64,000 nucleotides of DNA from Sambucus nigra (Eukaryota; Streptophyta; Magnoliopsida; Dipsacales; Adoxaceae): positions 835,548,073 to 835,612,072 of the forward strand of contig OX422207.1 of NCBI GenBank assembly GCA_949130495.1, read 5' to 3'. Positions within the stretch are counted from its first letter, which is position 1. The number at the start of each line of letters is the position of its first letter. Position numbers and translations under genes: made by a program. Below the pieces are notes generated by a model, which saw only the letters and a program-made list of their open reading frames with translations, was not told the origin of the DNA and did not search any database. Below, one piece after another: positions 10,886 to 20,937 of the stretch.

Positions 10886-12175
10886 ATGGCTTTCCCTGGT
10901 AGCATTGAGTTTGCTAACTACCTCGAAGCCTTGGAAGCAATGTTCTCTTATAATGTCGACTATGATGCCTTCAACATGCGTCGAGTCTCCTTGTGGCGCA
11001 ATCGACCTATTGAGTGGAACATGCTGATGGCGGCGGTATAATTCTGGTACCCCGAGGACCATGTATTCCGCTTTGGGTTGGATGAAGTTTGTCCTACCTA
11101 CGAGGAATTTTCTGCCATGCTAGGTGTAAATCCCAGTGTTGCTGTGGCTTTTCCCGAGTTTTCCCGTTCTCCCAGGGATTTATTAGCCGGGCTTCTTTAT
11201 ATTTTGCCTTAGGCAGCCATTTCACTAGTTGCTGGAGGAATGATCTCCCTCCCGATGGTGCTGCAGTCCGTGCATTTACAAAAAGTAGTTGATGCTATCT
11301 ACGCTGGAGCCGTTGCTCTGGGCCTGGTTTTAAAATTGTTGCTGGTGACTAGGAAACTGCTGGTGGACCCGCAACTTATAGCCATTACTTCATGGATATC
11401 ATACCATCGTAATCCTGCGACGGTGATACTGTCAGAGACGCTAAATGGTCTGGATGCCTAGCGAGAAGTTCGTTCTGACTTCCTAAGGAGTAGCTCCATG
11501 ATGCTGTTCGTGTGGTTATCTGAAAGACTCCGCTTGGTGGCCTATCCAGAGTCTCCCTTATCGGTTGTACCCAATTTCTTTTCGCGTTACTTCTTTAGCG
11601 TTGGCTTGGCTATTGAGAGCTGGGAGAACTGGTTTGTGGAGAATGGGGCTCGAAATCTGTATTGGTCAGTGCCTTGGTGGGGGAAGTTTCTTCCTGTTCT
11701 GGATCTAGGAGAGTACTCATATGTGCGGTTGGTTGGTCTCAGACAGACCTCTTTTTATTTCCCTTGGCGGCTTCTATGCCAATTTGGCTGGGCACAGGTC
11801 GTGCCACCTCGGACACTAAACTTATTTCCGGTAGACGTTTTGACCGAGCGCATGTGTCTGTTGCTTGGATCTCTGTGGGAGAATCGACGTCGGTCGACCC
11901 GTCCCTCTCAATCTGTCGGGAGAGTTTGGCATGTCCCTGGGGATTATATGAAGTGGTTATGGAGGAGAGTTGTCAACAAGATGCTGGAAGTGGAGACTGG
12001 ACAAAGGTGGTTTGTTTTATTTAACACCATGGAAGGGGGTGTTGTGGTTTTTTCGAAGCTGGTTCGGGCTTATCGGCCCATGGAGTGTTTACGGCACTCT
12101 ATTCAGGCAGGGAAAAGTTGGGGGCCCCAGGATGTAGATGATGAGGGTGCAGGCTCCTCTGGTAGCTGTGGGTAG
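10886..12175 (+). pseudogene. Antisense DUF7745-type gene, single exon, three nonsense codons
   Basis: The start ATG is at 10886 in an excellent plant context (GCAAGATGGCT), downstream of the TATA box. A single frame of 430 codons runs to 12175, with stops only at 11039, 11210 and 11459. The order of blocks matches the plant DUF7745 family as I know it: FWYPEDHVFRFGLDEVCPT followed by YEEFSAMLGV near the start, a hydrophobic middle with NPATVILSETLNGLDA, then VWLSERL, WSVPWWG and the aromatic VRLVGLRQTSFYFPWRLLCQ near the end. Its function is unknown. It stands tail to tail with the integrase end at 12666. The absence of frameshifts suggests only light decay. Family assignment is from memory of the pattern and needs a profile search. 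Confidence 0.7.
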
Positions 12176-12665
12176 GACTCTTGGAGAGTTTATTTGTGTA
12201 ATAGGGAATAGATGTGGGGATTTTATTTGGCTGTTTATGACAGTAAGGGGAAGGGAGTTATCCGTTCCTTTTCTTATGTAATCCGTGCTGTAATTTCTTA
12301 TTAATGAAATAAGCAAGTTTCTGATCATCCAGCTGTGCCTTTCGATGAATTTTGTAATTTTGAATTATCTATACCGATCGCTAAGGAATACATAATCCTT
12401 TTGTTCAAGTTTTTGTTAGAATGAATTGCCATTCTCGAAGATAGGAAAATAATAGTATTTTGTGAAAAAGAAAGGGTCGTGCTCGTGTAAGATGTATGAG
12501 TTGCCTACGTACCTCTGGGGATTTTGGAAAAAAAATTATTTTTCTTGGAAAATAGTTTTTTACAGAGGATCAGGCCTACGTAGTTCTAAGTAGAGAGGGA
12601 TGAAGAGAGTTTTTTTTTAGAATAAAAGGGAGATGAGAAAAGTCATAGCACGCCGAGATTTTGAA
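12176..12665. other. Convergent spacer between DUF7745 gene and pol
   Basis: CTTATTAATGA at 12297-12307 lies 122 bases after the DUF7745 stop, followed by GAAATAAGC, a plausible poly(A) signal area. The pol reading frame from the other strand ends at 12666. Sense and antisense transcripts would overlap here if either reads past its end. No other coding potential is seen. Confidence 0.5.
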
Positions 12666-13800
12666 CTAGGGGTAGAATTTCTTGAGATGGTCCAGGTTGA
12701 CTGGATGAGCCATATCTTCCCCATCTAGGTCAGTGAGCATGGCGGCACCACCGGATAGGATTTTCTTGACAATGTAGGGGCCGCTCCAATTGGGCTTGAA
12801 TTTCCCTCTGGCGTCCCAGATGGGTTCTATTATCTCCTTAAGGGCTAAATCCCCTTCCTGGACACCACGGTCCTTGACTCTCTTGTTGAATGATTGCGCT
12901 ATTCGACGATGGTACCCCTGTATGTGGTAAAGAGCCTTTAATCTCCTTTCATCTAGGAGGGTCAGTTCGTCGAGACGAATTTGGCACCAGTCTTCTTCAC
13001 TAACTTTGATTTCGAGCATGACGCGTAGCGAGGGTATTTCCATCTCCTTGAGTAGGACCGCTTCCATGCCGTAGACCAGAGAGTAGGGGGTATCCCCAGT
13101 AGAGGTTCGGATTGAGGTTCGGTAGCCCCAGAGGGCTTACGAGATTCGATCGGCCCAATCCCTACAGCTTTCGGTCATTTTGCTGATGATGGCTTTGAGA
13201 TTTTTGTTGACGGCTTCAACTGCACCATTGGTCTGAGGTTGGTAGGGAGAAGATTTGTGTCTCTAAATCCCGTACTCGTTGACTACTTCTGTGACTTCTT
13301 CTTCGAAGTGCAACCCGTTATCTAACACTAGCTAATGCGTGACCCCATATCAGCAGAAGTTATTTTTCTTGAGGAATTTGGCCACTTTCTTGGCGTTCAA
13401 TACTGCGTATGACTCAGCTTCGGCCCATTTGGTGAAGTAATCAATGGCAACTAGGATGAACTCATGTTCGTTTGAAGCCTTTGGTGTAACCTTCCCTATG
13501 ATGTCAACACCACAGGTGGAGAACGACCAGGGAGAGGTCATGTTGTATAATTCTCACAGAGGAAGGTGTTGAAGATTAGAGAACTGTCTGCACTTGAGGC
13601 ATCTCCAGACGTAGGCGGTGCAATCTTGGGCCATGGTGGTCCAGTAGTAACCCTGTCGGATGATCTTCTTGGAAAGCATGTGATCATTCATTCCTCGCTG
13701 TGGATCTTCTGCATTATCTTTTCAATCTCAGCCCCTACGATACAGTGTAGATGAGTTCCATTGAAGTTCCTCTTGAGTAGAGCTTTGTGACACATGATGT
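12666..13800 (-). pseudogene. Inner Tat element: integrase, disabled
   Basis: The minus strand reads a degenerate zinc-binding region (13760-13560). The core follows, with CGVDIIGKVTPKASNEH and DYFTKWAEAESY (13510-13420), then a VLDNG block with the second Asp near 13325, and NGAVEAVNKNLKA near 13220 carrying the Glu. All three catalytic acidic residues are present. The C-terminal part (13067-12666) has RRIAQSFNKRV, GDLALKEI, NWSGPYIV and LKKFYP at the end. In-frame stops occur between 13350 and 13080. It is the last sense gene of the element. Confidence 0.88.
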
Positions 13801-14086
13801 ACTGGGCGGCCAGTCTTCGGAGGGTTGTTCGATCTTTCTTGTTGGAACCATCGGGATACCTACCATATTTGAGGAGGCACCAGATATCATAGTACCAGTA
13901 ATCGGCTAATTCGGGATCTTCGGTGGAGAAAAGCTCAATATGGTAGCAGTGGGTTAGTTTGTCTAGCTTTTAATCTAGGAGGGGGGTCATTGTTATTCCT
14001 TTGGGCATGTAGACCATGGAGGCCAAGGTAGCGAGAGCATCGGCTAGGTTATTCTTTGCTCGGGGTAGGTAATGGAAGGTGATATC

Positions 14087-14998
14087 TCAGAATCGGGAGG
14101 CTAACTCTTCAAACTGGGCATGGAAGGGTTGGAGTCTTTCGTCCTTGATTTTCCACTTTCTGATTACTTGATCCATGATGAGGGAAGAATCCCTGTGGAC
14201 ATCAAGGTATTGAATACCTTTCTTGAGAGCAATATAGAGGCCTACTGTGCATGACTCGTATTCCGTCATGTTGTTGGTGCAAGGGAAATCCAATTTGATG
14301 GCGATGGGAGTGTGGGAGTCATGTGGGGCGATCAAAAGTATCCTGATGCCATATCCCTTTTTGTTGGCAGCGCTGTCAAAGAACATTTGCCATCGAAGGT
14401 TGTCTTGAGTGGTGCAGAGGATATTTTCATTTGGGAATTTGGAGATCTAGACATATGCTTCTTCTATGGGGTAATCATCGAGGTAGTCGGAGATGGCTCT
14501 TCCTTTAATGGCTTTTTGCGTGATGTAAACGACATCAAACTGGGTTAGGAGCATCAACCATCGGGCCATTCGACTGGATAAGGCGGGTTTCTCAAGCAGG
14601 TATTTGATGGGATCCATTCAGGATACAAGTTTGATGGGGAAGGCGAGCATGTAGTGTAACAACATTTGGGTGACCCAGTCAAGTGTGACACACGCCTTTT
14701 CCAAAGCAGTGTAGTTGACCTCGTACGCGGCCAATTTGTGACTGGCGTAATAGATGGATCTTTCTTTGCAGGAGTTTTCAAGGTATTGGGCTAGCAAAGC
14801 CCCAACTGCAATGTCGGTTGTGGTTAGGTATATGAGCAAAGGGAGACCAGGATGTGGTGGCATGAGCAGTGGAGGTTGGATCAGATATTGTTTGATTCGG
14901 TCAAAATCTTTTTGGCAGGCCTCGTTCTAAATCTTGGTTGAATCCTTTCGGAGGAGCTTGAAGATCGGTTCACAGATGGAGGTTAGTTGGCTGATGAA
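14087..14998 (-). pseudogene. Inner Tat element: RNase H and archaeal-type RNase H, disabled
   Basis: The first RNase H lies at about 14863-14600 (LLIYLTTTDIAVGALLAQ, SIYYASHKL). It is followed by the second, archaeal-type domain at 14386-14087 (MFFDSAANKKGYGI, TNNMTEYESC, VHRDSSLIMDQV), which keeps the expected D-E-D residues. The presence of both domains places the element in the Tat lineage. Frames shift between the two and stops occur near 14087. 13801-14086 is degenerate continuation toward the integrase. Confidence 0.85.
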
Positions 14999-15860
14999 TC
15001 AGCTGATATATTGCAATTTCCCAAGAAAATCTCGGACTTCTTTCTCTGTTCGGGGCGGTGGCATCTCAAGTATGGCCTTCAGCTTTGCAGGATCTTCTTC
15101 TATCCCCTTCTCACTGACCATGAATCCCAAGAGTTTTCCCTTTGTAACTCCGAAGGAACATTTCTGTGGATTGAGTCTCATCTGATACCGTCGCAGTCAT
15201 TCGAAGAACTTCCGGAGAGCGGGAATATGATGTTATCTAGTTTTGGACTTGATAATCATATCATCCACATAAACCTCGACTTCTTTGTGAATCAGATCAT
15301 GCAGGATGGTTATGGTAGCCCTTTGGTAGGTAGGCCCAGCATTGTTAAGACCAAATGGCATGACGGTGTAGCAAAAGGTTCCCCATGGGGTGATGAATGC
15401 GGTTTTTTCTTGGTGGTCTGGGTGCATCTTGATTTGGTTGTATCTGGCAAACCCGTCGATGAATGACTTGAGAGCATGACTGGCTGTGTTATCCACGATC
15501 ATGTTGATATTAGGTAGCGAATAATCATCATTTGGAGAAGCTTTGTTTAAATCTCGGTAGTCCACACACATTTGAACCTTCCCTCCTGGTTTCGGCACAG
15601 GTACTATGTTGACTAGCCATGTGGGATATTTGATCACATGAATGAAGCCCACGTTCAACTGTTTGACCACCTCTTCTTTGACCTTGAGAGACCATTCGGT
15701 GAGGAGCTTTCTCAATTTTTGTTTAACCGGATTATAATCTGGGAGAGTGGGGATCTCGTGCTGAGTTATGTCGGGCATATCATCATAGGACCATGCAAAG
15801 ACATCTACGAACTACTTTAGCAATTCTTTGAGTTGTGCGCGCTCATGCTCGTCAAGGTTG
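14999..15860 (-). pseudogene. Inner Tat element: reverse transcriptase
   Basis: One open stretch (15778-15233) carries most of the fingers and palm: VNIVPVPKPGGKVQMCVDYR, LNKASPNDDYSLP, KTAFITPWGTFCYTVMPFG, and the catalytic YVDD box (VEVYVDDMIIKSK) near 15260. The thumb continues at 15181-14999 (LNPQKCSFGVTKGKLLGF). The start region near 15860-15790 includes VDVFAWSYDDMP. The frame breaks between palm and thumb. It is the best-preserved domain of this element. Confidence 0.9.
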
Positions 15861-16653
15861 GTCCCTATCCTACTCTCGCGCAGTTGGCTACTAGAACCGA
15901 GATTAATAACAACAGTCTCTTATTTATTAACTTGAACGCGGTTATGTTGTTTATTATTAACCTTATTTAGATCAGTTAAGAATTGTTCATTTGCAAAATC
16001 ATCGTCATCAAAAGTTTGATTAGAATCCAAGCAGTTAATGTAAGGCATAGCAAGATACTTAAAATCTTCGTTTATTTCATTGATAGGAAAAACAACATTG
16101 AGAACCTCATCAAAAGAGGTCTTGATTACATTTGAACAAGGATAGACAACAGAAGAGGAAATAGGGTAAACATTGGGGTTAGGGGGATTTCAAGAGGTAG
16201 AACTGGCGCAGCATGCCAGTTGAGGAGGGGTGTATCAGAAGCTTTAATTAGATGGTATGGATCCATTGATGTAGTGCCTGAATGAACCATGCAGAGTGCC
16301 AGCCCTAGTGTCTGTAAGTTGAAGGAATCTTTAGAATCACTTTCCTTAGTCTCTTCGGTATCTTTGATGAGCGGTTGTACTCAGTGTTGGAAATTTTCAG
16401 CCCATGGGTAGCTATCTTGGAAAAAGATCTCCGTTCCAAGCTTCATCTTCTTATCTGTGTGGTCATACTATGGTTCTGGAAAATCGCAAAAGGGGAAGTC
16501 TTCTCCTTCTTTGATGAATCATCCATTCATAGAGTCTCCTAGGATAGTTGGGATGCAGTCAGATCTTCTCTTTGATCAAGACTGGTGGATCATTCTAAGC
16601 CCTTGTTCTGATGGTTGATACCCCAAGCCATAAGGAGGTAAAGCTTTCTTCAG
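15861..16653 (-). pseudogene. Inner Tat element: protease-to-RT linker
   Basis: No named domain is seen. Near 15960-15861 the frame reads ETVVINLGSSSQLRESR and then LDEHERAQLKELLK, the usual lead-in to Tat reverse transcriptase. Further right it is low-conservation linker with acidic residues, interrupted by stops. Confidence 0.55.
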
Positions 16654-17253
16654 TTAGATGGGCTCAAGTATCCCTTGATGCCTTTGCCCTAGCCCCAGTC
16701 TGGGCATGAAGTGCATGTTTATGAACATCTGAATCACATTAACATTTACATGAGGGTCATATTCTGGATAAACCCTTTCTTTGAAATCGTCCCCTGCCGG
16801 GAGTAGGAGTGGCTCAATTCGGAATCCTGATAGGAGCATATCATTTGACCCGTACTGTATCTCAAGGTTTGGACTGCTGGTGCTTGTACCCTCGACATTT
16901 TCATCGTCGCCCAAAATGGTGATGACTTACCCATCGGGGAAGAACTTCAATTTCTGATGGAGTGAGGAAGACACACCCTTGATACTGTAGAGCCAAGGTC
17001 GTCCGAGCAACAGGTTGAAACAAGCTGGGATGTCTATGACTTGGAATTGACCGACAGGGTTTATAGGGCCAACCCCTATTACAAGCTTTATGGATCCCAT
17101 CACCTCCAGGCGGGTATTATCGTAGGCACGTACAGCGGCAGAGGTTGGAGCGAGGTCACTTTCTTTCAGGCTTAAACACTTGAAGGTTCTTAGTGGGCAG
17201 ACATTCAAGGAGGATTCGTTATCGACAAGAGAGAGTGGCACGGCCTTCCCCAT
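16654..17253 (-). pseudogene. Inner Tat element: aspartic protease, active site altered
   Basis: 17253-16927 has the Tat protease pattern: PLSLVDNESSLNVCPL, LEVMGSIKLVIGVG, FQVIDIPACFNLLLGRPWL. The usual D-N-G-S catalytic motif reads D-N-E-S, so the flap-site Gly is lost and activity is unlikely. 16914-16654 continues in a shifted frame (YGSNDMLLSGFRIEPLLLP). The domain joins gag by a frame change near 17230. Confidence 0.8.
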
Positions 17254-19800
17254 AAAGTCAACGGAGATGTTGAGTGCATAATTGTGATTCGGCCCAATTC
17301 TGGGGATTTCTTCTTAGAAAATGACAACATCCGGGTAGAGGTCAAGGATCCGACCAGATTTACCGCCTCTTCTAATGTGGTAGAAGGAGGAACTGTGGGT
17401 CCAGTAAGCAGCTTGATTAAAGCATTTCTGTACAGTTGCGAAGACATGAAAATCCCCCATAGAGTGATGTTAGATTGAGTTTTCTTTAGTTGATCGAGAA
17501 TCTTGCTCTCCTCGACGGTCATCTCTGGCATAAGAAGGTTTTCAACTCCCTTCCCTTTGTCATTTGTTGGTAGTGAGCTTGGAACCTGGTAATGTCTCCC
17601 TGATCTGGTCATATAATTTACTGAAGAAGGGAAGAACATGAATCCCATTTCCTTGTCAATATCAGGTTGTTCTGTTACCCTATTTATTTCTCCGAGGAGT
17701 TCTTCAAATGATATCATCCCACATATGTCGGGTACTGGGCCAGTTTTTCCTGAAGCTTGTTCTTCACTCGAATCTTCGAATTCTTCCCCCCATCCGGTGG
17801 CAATAATTCTGTCCTTCCATGTAAAGTCAATACATTCCACAACTTCAACGGCTTCTTTATATAGGTCTTCCCATTCTGTGGGGATATGTATGGCTGAAGG
17901 GACCAAGCGCCCTTGTAGCTTCAAAATGTCAAGTAACCCGTTGATACTACAAATGCAGTAGGTTTGCCTGAATAATTCTGCCATAATTTGGACAACATCA
18001 TCTAGGCTGACGTCATCGGTTGGTACCACCCATTTTTCTGAATCTCGGGTCCATTTTCGTGTTTCCAAGAACAGTGTACTGAACCTTTGGCAATCGATGA
18101 CCATCTGTGAGGGAAATTTCAGCCCGAACTCTAGGAGTTGGTTTAACACCTCTGACAATTCCATATTTCCATCTTCAGAACGGGTACGGACAACGATGCA
18201 TGCTTTGGTAAGGAATGACAGTGCCCGATCAGCGAGGCTAGTAGGGTGTAGGAAGAAATATGGGCAAATTTGAAGAGGTTTAGGAGAGTATATGTGTGTG
18301 ATTTGAGTTGAGGGATCGAAATCTGGGCTTTCTTCTAAGAAGATGGCATTGGTATGATTTGGGAGTGGATTGTGTGTAGTGTTTGGCTTAGGATTGGCTG
18401 GTGGGGCGATGGTACCCCGGTCAATGAGATCTTGGATTATGTTTCGAAGGTGAAAGCATTGGTCGGTGGTATGGCTAGCAGTTTGGTGAAAGGCGCAATG
18501 AGAGTCGGCCTTAAAGTTTCTTGGGAGTGGGTTTGGCAATGGACGGGGATCCAAGGGTTTGATGAGGTTTCGGCTTAACAGGGCTTGGTAAACTTTGGAG
18601 AGAGGATCATGGAGCTATATTTCCTTCTGATGGGGGCAGGGCAGTTTTCTGATGCCCATGATGTGGTCGGTTGAGAGATGTTGTTGATGGTCGAGACTTT
18701 AGCACTAGCAGGCTTATCATACTTTCTAGGGGTGAACCGTCCGGACACCTTCTTCGGTTCAACCTCTGTTTTAACAAGGCTTTCCTCGATTTGTACTCCT
18801 GCCTCTCTGAGAGCTCGGAAGTGGGGATAGTATTGTCCTCCCATCGTCGCTCGGACGTGGGCAAGAATTTCTTCTTCACTATGTTAACCTGTTCTTCCTC
18901 AGATGGCCGATTAGTCATGGTAGCTGCCTATTCCCTCCATCAAATTATGAAGTTACTGACTGATTCCTCAGGGTTCTGTTTGAGCAACTCTAAATCACGA
19001 TGGGTGACCTCAAGCTCTTCATTATATTTGAACTACGACATGAATTCTTGGGCTAAATCCTCCCAGCTACGGATTCTGGATTCCTCGAGAGATAAAAACC
19101 ATCGGAGGGCACTATCTTTCAAAGTTTGCTGAAATAATTGGGCCATCACTTCTTCAGAAGCCCCTAGTAGAGTCATGGAACGATGATAACTGCGAAGATG
19201 AACAATCGAGGGTCCACTCCCTCCTAACTTCTCGATATTTGGCATCTTGAACTTCTTGGGTAACCTCACTTTAGGATAAGGGGACATGTGGGTGTATTCC
19301 ATGTAATTCACAGAGATTCTGACTTGGTCGAACTTCTTGGTGAGCATCTTGAGATCCTCTTTGACTTTATTCAACTCCTCCTCTTTTGGATCAGCAACCA
19401 TAGGCAGGTTAGCCACATGCTGGGCAATGTTTGGCATCGGAAGCTGGGCAGGCGGTGGCCCATTGATAGGAGGGGCACATGGAGCGTGCTGATATTCTTC
19501 AAGAACCCAGATACGCTTGGGTGGACCCATAGCACGAGGGAATAGGGCATGGGCCCCTTGAGGAATAGGAACCTGGTTTCGTTGCATCTCTCGGACCTCA
19601 GTTTGGAGGTTGTCAATCTTGGATACGAGCTGAGCTAGGACTGCCGTCAGATCTGGCTGTATGACTGGTACTTGGTCTGTATTCTCTATGGAAAGTGGAT
19701 GGATTTCGAACTCGAAAGAAGTAGTAGAAGAACGAACGAAACTTCGGAGTGATTTGACTGAAGACCGAAGCCAATAGGGAGTCAGGCCAAGGGCTTACGA
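17205..19800 (-). pseudogene. Inner Tat element: gag
   Basis: The N-terminal half (19700-19033) includes the conserved capsid blocks PYPKVRLPKKFKMPNIEKLGG, VHLRSYHRSM and LFQQTLKDSALRWFLSLEES. An in-frame TAG near 19030 and more stops near 18926 follow. A frame change lies near 18850, after KRLL-type Arg/Lys-rich sequence. The C-terminal half (18554-17205) has CAFHQTASHTTDQC-FHLRNIIQDLIDRG, the zinc-binding-like motif usual for Tat gag. The true start is upstream of 19587, since the frame stays open to about 19750, and no single ATG can be chosen safely. Confidence 0.85.
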
Positions 19801-20918
19801 TCGACCTGAGAAGGCGTAGAATGGGATTTATTTTTGAGAAAAGGGGAAGAAACTATTTTTAGATTTTTGATAAAGAAGGGAGAAATGTTTTTGGATTTTT
19901 GATAAGGAAGGGATAAATGTTTTTGGAGACGGAACTCAGTATGATTATTATGATTATTATGTTTTCACTTGTATTTAATTCTCCTAAATGCAATGTCGGA
20001 CGGGATCCGAGCCTGGAAAAGTGGGGTTTTTAATATATGCAAAGCTACGGTTGGACTTGTAACCAGGCTCACGGACAGGTTCCCATTTTAAAAATGCATG
20101 AAAATTAGGTGGCAGGCCGACCCGGAATTTCGACAGAGTTTCGGGTCAAAATCGGCAATCTAGAGTGCGTGTCCTAGGTTCGACACCTATATGTGGGTAT
20201 GCAGTTGGTTGGGTGAATCGACATGGGTTCCCCCCTTTGGCGTGACTTCCACGATATACGTCTTGCTCTTGCGGGCAATCGGTATGTGTGGACAAACCAT
20301 TTGATATACCTGAGTGTACGTGAATTTCCTTACTATATACCTCGTGGGGATGGTACGTGTGAGAGAGAATTTAATATACTCGACGTACGTGAATGAATTC
20401 CCGATGATATACCTCCCGTCATGACTTCGGTCAAGCGGTACGATGCGAGGGAACCGTTCGATATACGTTGAAGGTACTTGGCCAATGGAAGGTGAGAGTC
20501 ATATCGCTTAGGCTAACTGCGACCTGTCGGACCAACGCCCATCACTAAGTGACCCTCCAGTTACTGGGTAAAATTTGGTCAATAACAATGATCTTTGGTG
20601 ATGTCGTGTGAATCATGCATGATTCTCTTATTAGTATCTTATGATGAGAATGCCTTTCTTGATTATGCCAAACAGGGAAAAAAGTACAAGTACCAAAGGT
20701 ACACCAAGTATGGATGGGTGATGCGTGCAACATGTAAATATATGTGATCCTAGGTTCACGTGGTGCGAAGTGTACATGGAGAATTTTTTACAAGTGTGTG
20801 AACATAAGCATAAGCATGGGATACACATGGAAAAAGAGAACATGCAGATATAGGGAAAATATAAACAAATATAGCATCCATGTAAATAGAGTCAAGCCCT
20901 CAAAATATACATATATTA
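19801..20918 (-). other. Untranslated leader of the inner Tat element
   Basis: This sequence lies between gag and the primer site. It contains six occurrences of (G/T/A)ATATAC between 20250 and 20465, several followed by GTACGTGAAT, in a loose period of 35-50 bases. No reading frame is supported. The long leader is typical of Tat/Ogre elements. Confidence 0.6.
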
Positions 20919-20936
20919 TCCCCAGCAGAGTCGCCA
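20919..20936 (-). promoter_or_regulatory. Primer binding site of the inner Tat element
   Basis: On the minus strand the sequence right after the 5' LTR end (one base gap) reads TGGCGACTCTGCTGGGGA. It begins with the obligatory TGG, which pairs with tRNA CCA ends. An Arg tRNA primer is reported for Ogre elements and may apply, but I cannot confirm the tRNA. Confidence 0.75.
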
Positions 20937-20937
20937 C

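Noticed and set aside
20165..20205. GGTTCGACACC resembles a tRNA B box.
   Set aside because: No A box, acceptor stem or anticodon arm can be folded around it; it is part of the Tat leader.
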